From Solirubrobacterales bacterium (GTDB lineage Bacteria; Actinomycetota; Thermoleophilia; Solirubrobacterales; Solirubrobacteraceae), in the NCBI GenBank assembly GCA_003157595.1, contig PMKB01000236.1, positions 1 to 6,701 of the forward strand: DNA of 6,701 nt. Direction: 5' to 3'. The stretch's first letter is position 1; every line of letters begins with the position of its first letter. The position numbers and the translations under genes are program-made. The notes under the pieces are model-generated. The model was given only the letters and a program-made list of their open reading frames with translations. It was not told the DNA's origin and ran no database searches. Of the stretch, positions 1 to 6,309 are shown piece after piece.

Positions 1-324
1 GCCGACATCGTCAGCTCGGAGCTCGTACTGGCGGAGATACCGCGTGCCATCCGGCGCGCCGCGACACGCGAGCCGGCGCTGCCGCTCGAGCGGCTGCTGA
101 AGGGAGCGGGCGAGTTGCTCGACGCCATCGGACTGCTGGCGACCGACCGGGAGATTCTGATCGCGGCCGGGATGCTGGCCGAGCCGGCTCTACGCGCCCT
201 CGACGCGATCCACGTCGCCACGGCGCTCAGCGCCACCCCCCTCGCAGGCTTTGTTACCTACGACGAACGTCAGGGAGCCGCCGCCCGCCTGTGCGGGCTT
301 CGCACCATCGCGCCGGCCGGCTGA
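1..324 (+). CDS. PIN-domain toxin, VapC-like (3' end, 5' truncated by window)
   Basis: Frame 1 is open from the first base to a TGA at 322-324, giving 107 residues of a protein whose start lies outside the window. The fragment reads like the last three quarters of a VapC-type PIN-domain ribonuclease. An early SSELVLAEIPRA segment carries a conserved-type acid (Glu12 of the fragment). ALDAIHVATAL supplies the classic PIN Asp (Asp68), and FVTYDERQGAAARLCGL holds the last acidic residue (Asp88) and the typical C-terminal strand. The first catalytic Asp would be in the missing N-terminus. VapC proteins are Mg-dependent RNases, usually neutralised by a VapB antitoxin encoded just upstream; that partner would be off the left edge and cannot be seen. 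The next gene is convergent. The PIN family assignment is firm; toxin activity is inferred from the family. Confidence 0.85.
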   Translation, partial: ADIVSSELVLAEIPRAIRRAATREPALPLERLLKGAGELLDAIGLLATDREILIAAGMLAEPALRALDAIHVATALSATPLAGFVTYDERQGAAARLCGLRTIAPAG

Positions 325-440
325 CAAGCACCGGCTTGCTCCGCATGGCCGACGGCACCCAGGAGACCGACGGGTCCTGCGACGCAGTCGCGAGCAACGA
401 CGAACGGCGGGGACGAAAGGCGCCTTCGACGCCCGCGCTG
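325..440. other. convergent intergenic gap with two weak hairpins
   Basis: This gap separates the PIN toxin stop from the stop of the convergent sigma-like gene. Immediately after the TGA is a small inverted repeat, CAAGC-accg-GCTTG (325-338). Near the other gene's end is a near-palindrome, CGAAAGGCGCCTTCG (414-428), with one bulged base. Either could help end transcription, but neither has a following U-run on the appropriate strand, so no terminator is called. No gene is seen here. Confidence 0.4.
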
Positions 441-1784
441 CTACTTCTCGAAGCCGAACTCCGCCTGCGTCTGGCTCACCTGGGCCTTGGTCGCACGCGC
501 GGTGGTCACCGAACTGGCAGCGGCCGCGCTCGCGCGCGCAGGGCTGAGCGCACCGCTGGCGCTGGACGCCGCGTGCGCCGGCGGAACGCCGAACTCGCGG
601 CGGACCTGAACGACCGCGCGGACGCGGGGGTGGCGAACCGTCGGCGCCACCGGTGCCCGCCGTACAACCGTCGGGGCGAACGATTCGTGAGCCGGCGTGG
701 CGGGCCGGGTGGAAGACCGCTGACCTCGGCGCGCGCCGCCACGCTCGTGGGTGGATTTGACCTGCGAAGGGCGATGTAGCACCCCCACGCCGGGCAGCAC
801 CCCGAGCCGCGCGCACACGCCGTAGCTCCCGACGGCTCCCGCGACACACACGGCTGCCAGCCCAAGCTTCAGCGCGCCGACGCCGGCCACCCCGCCGCCC
901 GCGACTCCGGCGCCGCCGGAGGCCCCCGTTTCGGCGAGCGGATGGCGCGCTATCGCCGCAGCCCGGCGCCCGCCTGCCCACACCGCAGCCAGCTTCGCGG
1001 CCAGCTTCGCGGCCAGACCGCCGCCCACCGCGATAGCCCCCGGAGCCGGAAGCAGCGCGGCCACCGAGCGCGCCGCGCGGTCGAGGTCGCCAACCATCCG
1101 TGAGCAGGCCGGGCAGTTCGCCACGTGCGCCCGTGCCCGCGTCAGACTCTCGCCGTCCGCTGCGCCGGCGGACATCGCTAGCAGATCCGGCTCCAGGCGG
1201 CGGCACCGATCGCCGCGCTCATATTCCTCGACCAGCACGCGCAGCTTCCCGCGAGCACGCTGAGCGACCTTGCGGTATTTCTCCACCGACCAGTCGAAGC
1301 GGGCACAGAACTCGCCGACCCCCATGTCAACGCAGACCTGGCTCGCAAGCACCAATTGCTGGTCGCGGTTGAGATCGGCAATGACCTCACGCAGAAGTCG
1401 AAGCTCGGTGCGGGCGATGACCTGGCTCTCGACTGCTGCGCGGCGATCCTCCAACTCGCCGGCGCCGTGCTCGGGAGCGTCAACCGGCACGGATCGCGCG
1501 ATCGCAGCCTCGATGGCGCTGCGCCCGCCGATAGCTCGTCGGCGGTCCTCGATTCTGCTCAGGAACTTCTGCTCGAGCGCGTTCAGAACGTGCTCGTTCG
1601 ATAGGAACGGCGCGCGCCGCGAGCGGGCAACCAACTCCAGCGTGGCCTGGCTGTAGCAGTCCTCGAGGTCCTCCCATCGCAGACGGCGCCGGTGGACGCG
1701 AAGCAGCCGGCCGCGCCGTGCGCTCGCGATCCTCGCCACCTGCTCAGCAGGATCCACACCCACATCGCGACTCGTAAGCGCCAT
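441..1784 (-). CDS. sigma-70-like factor fused to anti-sigma-type zinc finger and membrane segment
   Basis: The product is 447 residues from the ATG at 1784. Residues 24-90 resemble sigma region 2: RRRLRWEDLEDCYSQATLEL aligns with the acidic 2.2 helix, followed by a basic 2.4-like stretch ending RIEDRRRAIGGRS. Residues 126-188 resemble region 4, with LREVIADLNRDQQLVL and a helix-turn-helix closing in SVEKYRKVAQRARGKLRVL. Next is a zf-HC2/ZAS-type finger (Cys194, His220, Cys224, Cys227; HVANCPAC), normally found in anti-sigma factors. A hydrophobic segment at about 304-327 is a likely membrane helix, followed by about 120 basic Ala/Pro/Val-rich residues ending EFGFEK. An earlier in-frame ATG at 1841 lacks a ribosome site; 1784 has GGAAAAG six bases upstream. 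It is divergent from the YihY-family gene and convergent with the PIN toxin. Domains are read by eye: the finger is clear, the sigma part is divergent. It probably acts as a self-restrained, membrane-tethered transcription factor (inference). Confidence 0.75.
   Translation of the reverse strand: MALTSRDVGVDPAEQVARIASARRGRLLRVHRRRLRWEDLEDCYSQATLELVARSRRAPFLSNEHVLNALEQKFLSRIEDRRRAIGGRSAIEAAIARSVPVDAPEHGAGELEDRRAAVESQVIARTELRLLREVIADLNRDQQLVLASQVCVDMGVGEFCARFDWSVEKYRKVAQRARGKLRVLVEEYERGDRCRRLEPDLLAMSAGAADGESLTRARAHVANCPACSRMVGDLDRAARSVAALLPAPGAIAVGGGLAAKLAAKLAAVWAGGRRAAAIARHPLAETGASGGAGVAGGGVAGVGALKLGLAAVCVAGAVGSYGVCARLGVLPGVGVLHRPSQVKSTHERGGARRGQRSSTRPATPAHESFAPTVVRRAPVAPTVRHPRVRAVVQVRREFGVPPAHAASSASGALSPARASAAAASSVTTARATKAQVSQTQAEFGFEK
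989..1012. repeat. two tandem copies of a 12-bp unit inside the sigma-like gene
   Basis: The unit CCAGCTTCGCGG occurs twice head to tail at 989-1000 and 1001-1012, with a further CCAG starting a third copy. Twelve bases keep the frame, and on the - strand the region encodes the repeating LAAKLAAKLAAV stretch (protein residues 257-268) between the zinc finger and the membrane segment. It looks like in-frame slippage expansion of a low-complexity linker. Confidence 0.85.
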
Positions 1785-1881
1785 CGTGGGCTTTTCCGAC
1801 GACCCGGTGGCGACCGGGACAGCGCGAAAACAACTATCCATAATCCGTTGCTCGCGAGTCTATGCGTTTGGCTTGTCTCGA
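1785..1881. promoter_or_regulatory. divergent intergenic region between sigma-like and YihY-family genes
   Basis: About 100 bases separate the two outward-facing starts, and the middle (about 1826-1870) is clearly more A/T-rich than the surroundings, as expected of a bidirectional promoter region. On + a loose pair, TTGGCT (1868-1873) and TAACCT (1890-1895) with a 16-base spacer, would start transcription near 1902, right at a GTG at 1903. On - I could not find a convincing -35/-10 pair. The location is reasonable; the exact elements are guesses. Confidence 0.35.
1791..1797 (-). promoter_or_regulatory. ribosome binding site deciding the sigma-like gene start
   Basis: Read on the - strand, GGAAAAG lies six bases before the ATG at 1784. 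It is a weak purine-rich Shine-Dalgarno match, but the alternative ATG at 1841 is preceded by GCGAGCAACGGATT, which has no convincing site. This is why the shorter protein is annotated. Confidence 0.35.
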
Positions 1882-2793
1882 ATGCGGAATAACCTCCCCG
1901 CCGTGCCTGCCGACACCACGTTTCGCGGTTCGTTCGCAGCGAAGCTGCGGGCGGTCGACCGCGCGCAGCAGCGCCACCCGGCGACCGCGCTGCCGGTCGC
2001 GGTCTACAAGAAGTTCGGCGACGACAACGGCGGCCAGCTCGCTGGGCTGATCTCCTACTACGCCTTCTTCTCGCTTTTCCCGCTGCTGCTCGTGCTGGTG
2101 ACGGTGCTCGGGCTCGTGCTGCACGGCAACACGACGCTTCAGCAACAGATCGAGACGTCCTCGCTCGCGTCGTTCCCGATCATCGGCACGACGATCCGCA
2201 ACAACCTCCACTCGCTCAACGTCGGCGGGCTGCCGCTGGCGATCGGGCTGATAACCGCACTGCTCGCGGGCCTCGGCGTGACGCACGCGACGCAGATCGC
2301 GCAGGATCGCATGTGGGACATCGCGCCGGCGCATCGCAACTCCTGGCTGCGTTGGCGCCTGCGCGGGCTGGCTCTGCTCGCGATCCTCGGCGCCATCAAC
2401 ATCGCCGCCACGGTGATCGACGGCTGGGTGGACGCCGGCTCCGCCCATAGCGTGCTGGGCACGCTGGCCGCGCTGGTGGTGTCGCTGGTGCTGGATCTCG
2501 CCCTGTTCGTCGCGGTCTTCGTGCTGCTGACCTCATACCCCGCGAAGGTGCGCGAGATCCTGCCCGGCGCGATCATGGCGACGGTCCTGTGGCAGATCCT
2601 GCAGTTCGCGGGCGGCTACATCGTCGTGCACGAGCTGAAGCACACGACCGACACCTACGGCCTGTTCGCGATCGTGCTCGGCACGCTCGCCTGGCTGCAC
2701 ATCGGCGCGCAGGCGACGCTCTACGCGGCTCAGCTGAACGTCGTTCGCTCCAAACACCTCTGGCCGCGGGCGCTGCTCGGCGACGGCGATTGA
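1882..2793 (+). CDS. YihY/virulence factor BrkB family membrane protein
   Basis: The product is 303 residues from the ATG at 1882, close to the usual length of about 290-300 for the family. The signature N-terminal region is clear: VYKKFGDDNGGQLAGLISYY followed by AFFSLFPLLLVLVTVLGLVL (residues 41-80), the first membrane helix. Further hydrophobic segments lie at about 116-134, 161-179, 191-217, 226-250 and 259-285, giving roughly six helices. The family motif around THATQIAQDRMWDIAPAHRN sits in the central cytoplasmic loop. These are inner-membrane proteins of uncertain function; older links of BrkB to RNase or serum resistance are not general. The start is uncertain: a GTG at 1786 opens the frame further upstream but would overlap the divergent gene's leader, and a GTG at 1903 could be leaderless. 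None has a good ribosome site. The family call is firm; the role is unknown. Confidence 0.92.
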   Translation: MRNNLPAVPADTTFRGSFAAKLRAVDRAQQRHPATALPVAVYKKFGDDNGGQLAGLISYYAFFSLFPLLLVLVTVLGLVLHGNTTLQQQIETSSLASFPIIGTTIRNNLHSLNVGGLPLAIGLITALLAGLGVTHATQIAQDRMWDIAPAHRNSWLRWRLRGLALLAILGAINIAATVIDGWVDAGSAHSVLGTLAALVVSLVLDLALFVAVFVLLTSYPAKVREILPGAIMATVLWQILQFAGGYIVVHELKHTTDTYGLFAIVLGTLAWLHIGAQATLYAAQLNVVRSKHLWPRALLGDGD

Positions 2794-2830
2794 GCTGCCG
2801 CGCACAACCGCGCCACGTCCACAAGCCCGA

Positions 2831-2852
2831 CCGGCGCAGCCGGCTGTGCCGG
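2831..2852 (+). terminator. possible factor-assisted terminator hairpin after the YihY-family gene
   Basis: CCGGCGCAGCCGGCTGTGCCGG is a 22-base palindrome with a single G-T mismatch that becomes a G-U wobble in + strand RNA. It can fold as a nine-pair stem with a CCGG loop. It begins 37 bases after the YihY-family stop codon. There is no immediate U-run; the nearest T-rich bases (GTTTTC) are about 15 bases further on. The structure is visible, but terminator function is an inference from position. Confidence 0.4.
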
Positions 2853-2860
2853 CGAAGCCC

Positions 2861-3094
2861 CTAAGGAGTTTTCAGGCTGAACGTCGCCAGGCAGGGCTTG
2901 TCGACCTGGTTGGGTGCTGCGCAGTGGCCCTTGAGCTCGGCGACCGGGTGTCCCGATGGCGCCCAACCGCGACGGGCGAAAGCGCAGCCAGGACGCCACG
3001 CCGGCCAGCGTGACGAGACGACAACGGCGCGCGGCGATCGAGATGGATGGCGGCAGCAAGCGCTCGATGCGATCTCCTGCGCTGGTGAGTCCAA
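2861..3094 (-). pseudogene. possible remnant of a small secreted-protein gene
   Basis: On the - strand the last 27 codons before a TAG at 2861-2863 are mostly G/C-ending (22 of 27) and read VAELKGHCAAPNQVDKPC then LATFSLKTP, which looks like a genuine protein end with two cysteines. Going upstream, that frame degrades into Arg/Trp-rich text, while the adjacent frame becomes coding-like and gives a signal-peptide-like stretch, ARRCRLVTLAGVASWL (about 2980-3030). Together these suggest a short exported protein whose frame was broken, or a mostly deleted gene. The only start for the 77-codon open frame is a TTG at 3094 with no ribosome site. I do not recognise a family. It could also be chance in GC-rich DNA. 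Confidence 0.25.
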
Positions 3095-3101
3095 AGGACT
3101 C
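3087..3101 (-). terminator. possible hairpin terminator downstream of the acyl-CoA ligase
   Basis: GAGTCC-AAA-GGACTC is a perfect six-pair inverted repeat with a three-base loop, starting 32 bases past the ligase stop on the - strand. There is no U-run after it in either direction, so it would be at most a U-less or factor-dependent terminator. Seen directly as a structure; the function is inferred. Confidence 0.35.
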
Positions 3102-3133
3102 TGGCTGGGCAGCGCCTCCCGCCGCGAGCGCGC

Positions 3134-4762
3134 CTAATCCGCTACCCGCGTGCGGCCCTCCAGCTGCCCGTCCGCGAGCGCCGCGCGCAGCCGGCGCTTG
3201 TCGAACTTGCCGACGCTGGTCTTTGGCACCTCGGTCACGAACGCGAACTCCTCCGGCAGCCACCATTTGGCGACCCGGCCGCGCAGGTACTCGACCAGCT
3301 CCGCCGCGCTGACCTGCGCGCCATCCTCCACGACGACGCAGGCCAGCGGACGCTCGCTCCAGCGCTCGTTGGGGGCCGCGATCACCGCCGCCTCGCGCAC
3401 CGCGGGGTGCGACATCAGCTGGTTCTCGAGCTCGACCGAGGAGATCCACTCGCCGCCCGACTTGATCACATCCTTCGAGCGGTCGGTGATCGACACCCAG
3501 CCCGCCGGATCGACGTGTGCGATGTCGCCGGTGCGAAGCCAACCCGCGTCAAACTTCTCGAGCACATCCTCCTTGTAGTAGCCGCTCGCGATCCACGGGC
3601 CGCGCACCTCGATCTCGCCGGTCGAGCTTCCGTCCCACGCGACCTGCTCTCCCGCGTCATCGACCAGCCGCAGCTCGACGAACGGCACGGGCCGTCCCTG
3701 CGTCGTGCGGATCGCCCACTCCTCCTCGCCCGACGCGCCGGCAGGTGCCCGCGCGACCGTGCACAGCGGGCTGGTCTCGGTCATCCCCCAGGCCTGCAGC
3801 AGCGAGACGCCGTGGCGCTCCTCGAAGGCCTGCGCGAGGGCCCGCGGCATCGCGGCGCCGCCGGAGATGGCGCACTTCAGCGAGCGCAGGTCGGGCTTGT
3901 GGGCGTCGGCGTGGCGAAGCAGGTCGGCGTAGAGCGTGGGCACGCAGGCCATCGCCGTGGCGCGCTCGCTCTCGATCAGCTTCGCCAGCGACTCGGCGCC
4001 GAGATGGCGCCCCGGCATGATCAGCGTCGCGCCGCTGAGCGCCGCCGCGTAGGGCAGCCCCCAGGCGTTGACGTGGAACATCGGCACGACCAGCAGGAGG
4101 CTGTCTTCGCTGCCGATCGCCAGTGACCCTGACATCAGCACCGCCGCCGAGTGCAGCGTCGTCGAGCGGTGCGAGTAGAGCACACCCTTGGGGTTGCCGG
4201 TGGTGCCCGAGGTGTAACAGAGCGCCGAAGCCTCGCGCTCGTCGAGCTGCGGATATTCGGCCTCTCCCGGTCCGGCCGCCTCGAGCAACTCCTCGTAGCG
4301 CAGCACGCGTGGCAGATCGCCGGTCGGGCCGTCGCCCATCACGACGAAGTGCTCGACGTGCTCGAGTGCCGGCGCGAGCGGCGCCAGCGCCGGCGCGAGC
4401 GAATCGTCGATGAAGACGATGCGATCCTCGGCATGGTTGATGACATAGGCGATCTGCTCGGGGAACAGCCGCAGGTTGATCGTGTGCAGGACTGCGCCGA
4501 CGCACGGGATCGCGAAGTAGCACTCGAAGTGGCGCTGCGAGTTCCAGGCGAAGGTCCCGACGCGCTCGCCGCGCTTGACCCCCAGTGTGCTCAGCGCGCG
4601 TGCCAGGCGGTCGACCCGCTCGACGACCTGGCCGTGGCTCGCGCGCGTGGTGCCCTCGTCGGTCAGCGTGACGACCTGGCCGTCGTCGGGGAAGCTGCGC
4701 ATCCGCCGCAGCACGTACTGCAGGGTCAGCTGGAAGTCGTCCTGCATCAGTCCGGGCAGCAT
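3134..4762 (-). CDS. acyl-CoA ligase, AMP-forming (FadD-like fatty-acid--CoA ligase)
   Basis: The product is 542 residues and belongs to the ANL adenylate-forming superfamily, which activates a carboxylate with ATP to an acyl-AMP and transfers it to CoA. All core motifs are intact: the P-loop YTSGTTGNPKG (183-193), PMFHVNAWG (227-235), the WGMTE motif (325-329), the adenosine-binding TGD (411-413), the hinge region DRSKDVIKSGGEWIS (427-441) and the catalytic C-terminal lysine in KTSVGKFDK (Lys519). The opening MLPGLMQDD is typical of the medium/long-chain acyl-CoA ligase branch, which supports the ATG at 4762; it has GAGAGG four bases upstream. In-frame starts at 4810 and 4936 would add Arg-rich, unconserved residues. 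The substrate cannot be read exactly; a medium- or long-chain fatty acid is most likely, feeding beta-oxidation or lipid synthesis in the cytoplasm. It stands alone, divergent from the glycosyltransferase. Confidence 0.95.
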   Translation of the reverse strand: MLPGLMQDDFQLTLQYVLRRMRSFPDDGQVVTLTDEGTTRASHGQVVERVDRLARALSTLGVKRGERVGTFAWNSQRHFECYFAIPCVGAVLHTINLRLFPEQIAYVINHAEDRIVFIDDSLAPALAPLAPALEHVEHFVVMGDGPTGDLPRVLRYEELLEAAGPGEAEYPQLDEREASALCYTSGTTGNPKGVLYSHRSTTLHSAAVLMSGSLAIGSEDSLLLVVPMFHVNAWGLPYAAALSGATLIMPGRHLGAESLAKLIESERATAMACVPTLYADLLRHADAHKPDLRSLKCAISGGAAMPRALAQAFEERHGVSLLQAWGMTETSPLCTVARAPAGASGEEEWAIRTTQGRPVPFVELRLVDDAGEQVAWDGSSTGEIEVRGPWIASGYYKEDVLEKFDAGWLRTGDIAHVDPAGWVSITDRSKDVIKSGGEWISSVELENQLMSHPAVREAAVIAAPNERWSERPLACVVVEDGAQVSAAELVEYLRGRVAKWWLPEEFAFVTEVPKTSVGKFDKRRLRAALADGQLEGRTRVAD

Positions 4763-4908
4763 CGGGCCTCTCGTCTCCGTCGTCCCGTCGGGGCTCGGCC
4801 GCGAAAGCATCGCAAAGCCGGCGCGGACGTGCGGGCGACCCTGGTCAGCGCCGCCGGCGCATCGCGGTCGCGCGGCACACGCGCGCCGTCTGGGAACCTT
4901 CCGCGGCG
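4763..4908. promoter_or_regulatory. divergent intergenic region between ligase and glycosyltransferase
   Basis: These 146 bases separate two outward-facing starts and should hold both promoters. The clearest symmetry is GCGCCG-C-CGGCGC (4848-4860), a perfect 13-base odd palindrome that could be an operator half-way between the genes, though such runs also arise by chance at this GC content. I found no convincing -35/-10 pair on either strand. Confidence 0.3.
4767..4772 (-). promoter_or_regulatory. ribosome binding site of the acyl-CoA ligase
   Basis: On the - strand GAGAGG lies four bases before the ATG at 4762. The spacing is slightly short, but it is the best site near any of the candidate starts and agrees with the conserved MLPGLMQ opening. 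Confidence 0.4.
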
Positions 4909-6309
4909 ATGGCTGAGCGCCGCCCACAGCGAGCATGGATGATCTGGGGTCTGACGGGGATGAGCGCCGTCGGCGCGGCGTTGCGCTTCTCGACCCTGCG
5001 CGTGCAGAGCTTCTGGCTCGATGAAGCAGTGACGCACCAGCTCGTTAGCCGGTCGCTGGGTTCGATGCTGGCGAGAATCCCGCACTCCGAGTCCACGCCG
5101 CCGCTCTACTACGTGTCGGCGTGGGTCTGGGTGCGCATTTTCGGCGCCGGCGAGGCCGGCCTGCGCTCGCTCTCGGCGCTGTTCGGGACGCTCACGATCG
5201 TGGCGCTCGCGCTGATCGCCCGGCGCCTGGCGGGCGACCGCGCAGGTCTTGCCGCCGCGGCGCTCTGCGCCACCAACCCGCTGCTGATCTGGTACAGCCA
5301 GGAGGCGCGCGCGTACGCCCTGCTGGTGTTGCTGTGCGCGCTCTCGGTGTGGTGCCTGCTGCGCGAGGACTGGCGCGGCTGGGCGATCGCGGCGGCGCTG
5401 GCGTTGGCCACCCACTACTTCGCCGTCTTCATCATCGTGCCCGAACTGGCGTGGCTCCTCTGGCGCCACGCTCGAGCATCGCGAGCGGCGGCCTGGTCGG
5501 CGGTCGCTGTAGTCGCCGTCGCCGCCGCGCTCTCACCACTTGCGATCGCGCAGGCCGGCGGAAACCGCGCCGGCTTCATCAGTGCGACCGGGCTGGGCAA
5601 GCGGATCGTGGCAGTGCCGAAACAGTTCCTGATCGGCTACGCGACCCCGCACGCCGTGATGCTGACGATCGTCGCGGCCGCGCTGACGGTGGCGCTGGCG
5701 CTGGCGCTGCGTCGCTCCGAACGCACTCTGCTTGCGCTCGCCGGAGTCGCGGTCGGCGTGCCGGTGCTGATGGCGCTGGCTGGCGCCGACTACCTGATCA
5801 CGCGCAACCTGATCGCCGCGATGGTGCCGCTGGTCGTGCTCGCCGCCGTCGCCGCGGCGCGCAGCCGGTTCGGTCCGGCAGCGATCGGCGGCCTTTGCGC
5901 GATCGGCGTCATCGCCTTCGCCGGCGTCGAGGGGAACGCGTACTACCAGCGCGACGACTGGCGCGCGGTGGCGGCGGCGCTGGGCCCCGCCAGGCGCGGG
6001 CCGCGCGTGGTCGCCGTGAATCCGTCCGACGGCGTGCCGGCGCTCGAAATCTACGCGCCGCTGCACAACCTTCCCAAGGGCCAGCCCGTGAGTACGCGCG
6101 AGATCGACATCGTCGATCTGCAACACGATCCGCCGCAGATCGCCACGCCGGCCGGCCTCGCCGGCTTCACGCTCTGCGCCCCGCCCGAGCAGACACCGGA
6201 GTTCGACCTCGTGCGCTACTGCGCGCCCGCGGCGCTGGCGGTCCCCTACGCGACCGTCGTGGGCTTGAAGCTCGCGGCGCTGAACCCGTCAGTCCTGGGC
6301 GGCGGCTGA
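4909..6309 (+). CDS. GT39/ArnT-like polytopic membrane glycosyltransferase
   Basis: The product is 466 residues of the GT-C fold, enzymes that move a sugar from a polyprenyl-phosphate donor to an acceptor on the outer face of the cytoplasmic membrane. After a first helix (about 11-27) the first outer loop carries SFWLDEAVT, with the Asp38-Glu39 pair expected to be catalytic. This is followed by TPPLYYVSAWVWVRIFG (63-79) and a run of helices at about 86-105, 112-126, 136-150, 157-185, 194-214, 246-267, 273-292, 301-317 and 323-340. YSQEARAY (129-136), DYLITRNLIAA (294-304) and DDWRAVAAAL (349-358) are typical of the actinobacterial GT39-like mannosyltransferase group. The C-terminal 120 residues form a soluble domain, probably outside, with Cys423 and Cys438. 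The ATG at 4909 has no clear ribosome site; an ATG at 4939 is possible. Donor and acceptor are unknown. Confidence 0.9.
   Translation: MAERRPQRAWMIWGLTGMSAVGAALRFSTLRVQSFWLDEAVTHQLVSRSLGSMLARIPHSESTPPLYYVSAWVWVRIFGAGEAGLRSLSALFGTLTIVALALIARRLAGDRAGLAAAALCATNPLLIWYSQEARAYALLVLLCALSVWCLLREDWRGWAIAAALALATHYFAVFIIVPELAWLLWRHARASRAAAWSAVAVVAVAAALSPLAIAQAGGNRAGFISATGLGKRIVAVPKQFLIGYATPHAVMLTIVAAALTVALALALRRSERTLLALAGVAVGVPVLMALAGADYLITRNLIAAMVPLVVLAAVAAARSRFGPAAIGGLCAIGVIAFAGVEGNAYYQRDDWRAVAAALGPARRGPRVVAVNPSDGVPALEIYAPLHNLPKGQPVSTREIDIVDLQHDPPQIATPAGLAGFTLCAPPEQTPEFDLVRYCAPAALAVPYATVVGLKLAALNPSVLGGG

Larger units (their letters stand above)
2794..3133. other. 340-base region without a confident gene
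   Basis: This gap lies between the stop of the YihY-family gene (+) and the stop of the acyl-CoA ligase (-), so it is a convergent intergenic space and unusually long for this compact window. It holds two inverted repeats (2831-2852 and 3087-3101) and, on the - strand, a stretch with coding-like third positions split over two frames (see the possible pseudogene). The + strand short frames here have poor codon character and no ribosome sites, so they are not called. Confidence 0.6.

Noticed and set aside
1..324. Complete toxin-antitoxin system
   Set aside because: Only the toxin 3' part is visible; no antitoxin is in the window, so a full module cannot be claimed.
291..779. 162-codon open frame on + strand antisense to the sigma-like gene tail
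   Set aside because: Arg-rich, no motif, no ribosome site; the opposite strand has a protein with recognisable domains.
190..1206. 338-codon open frame on the - strand
   Set aside because: It overlaps the sigma-like gene in another frame, is Arg/Gly/Ala-rich with no domain, and is a by-product of high GC.
1834..2448. 204-codon open frame antisense to the YihY-family gene
   Set aside because: Composition is Arg/Asp/Gln-rich low complexity, typical of the complement of a GC-rich membrane protein gene.
2956..3312. 118-codon ATG frame on + in the gap
   Set aside because: It runs antisense into the ligase, is Arg/Ala/Pro-rich and has no ribosome site or family resemblance.
2730..3542. 270-codon open frame on - spanning the intergenic gap and the ligase 3' end
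   Set aside because: Most of it is an out-of-frame reading of the ligase gene. Only the short signal-peptide-like part near 2980-3030 was retained as part of the possible remnant.
4891..4899. GGGAACCTT resembling an ECF sigma -35 element
   Set aside because: It lies about ten bases before the glycosyltransferase ATG, and no matching -10 element is found 16-17 bases downstream, so it cannot serve this start.
4151..4942. 263-codon open frame on + antisense to the ligase
   Set aside because: The opposite strand encodes all ANL motifs; this frame has none and is an antisense shadow.
5533..6126. 197-codon open frame antisense to the glycosyltransferase
   Set aside because: Arg/Asp/His-rich shadow of a gene with clear GT-C motifs.
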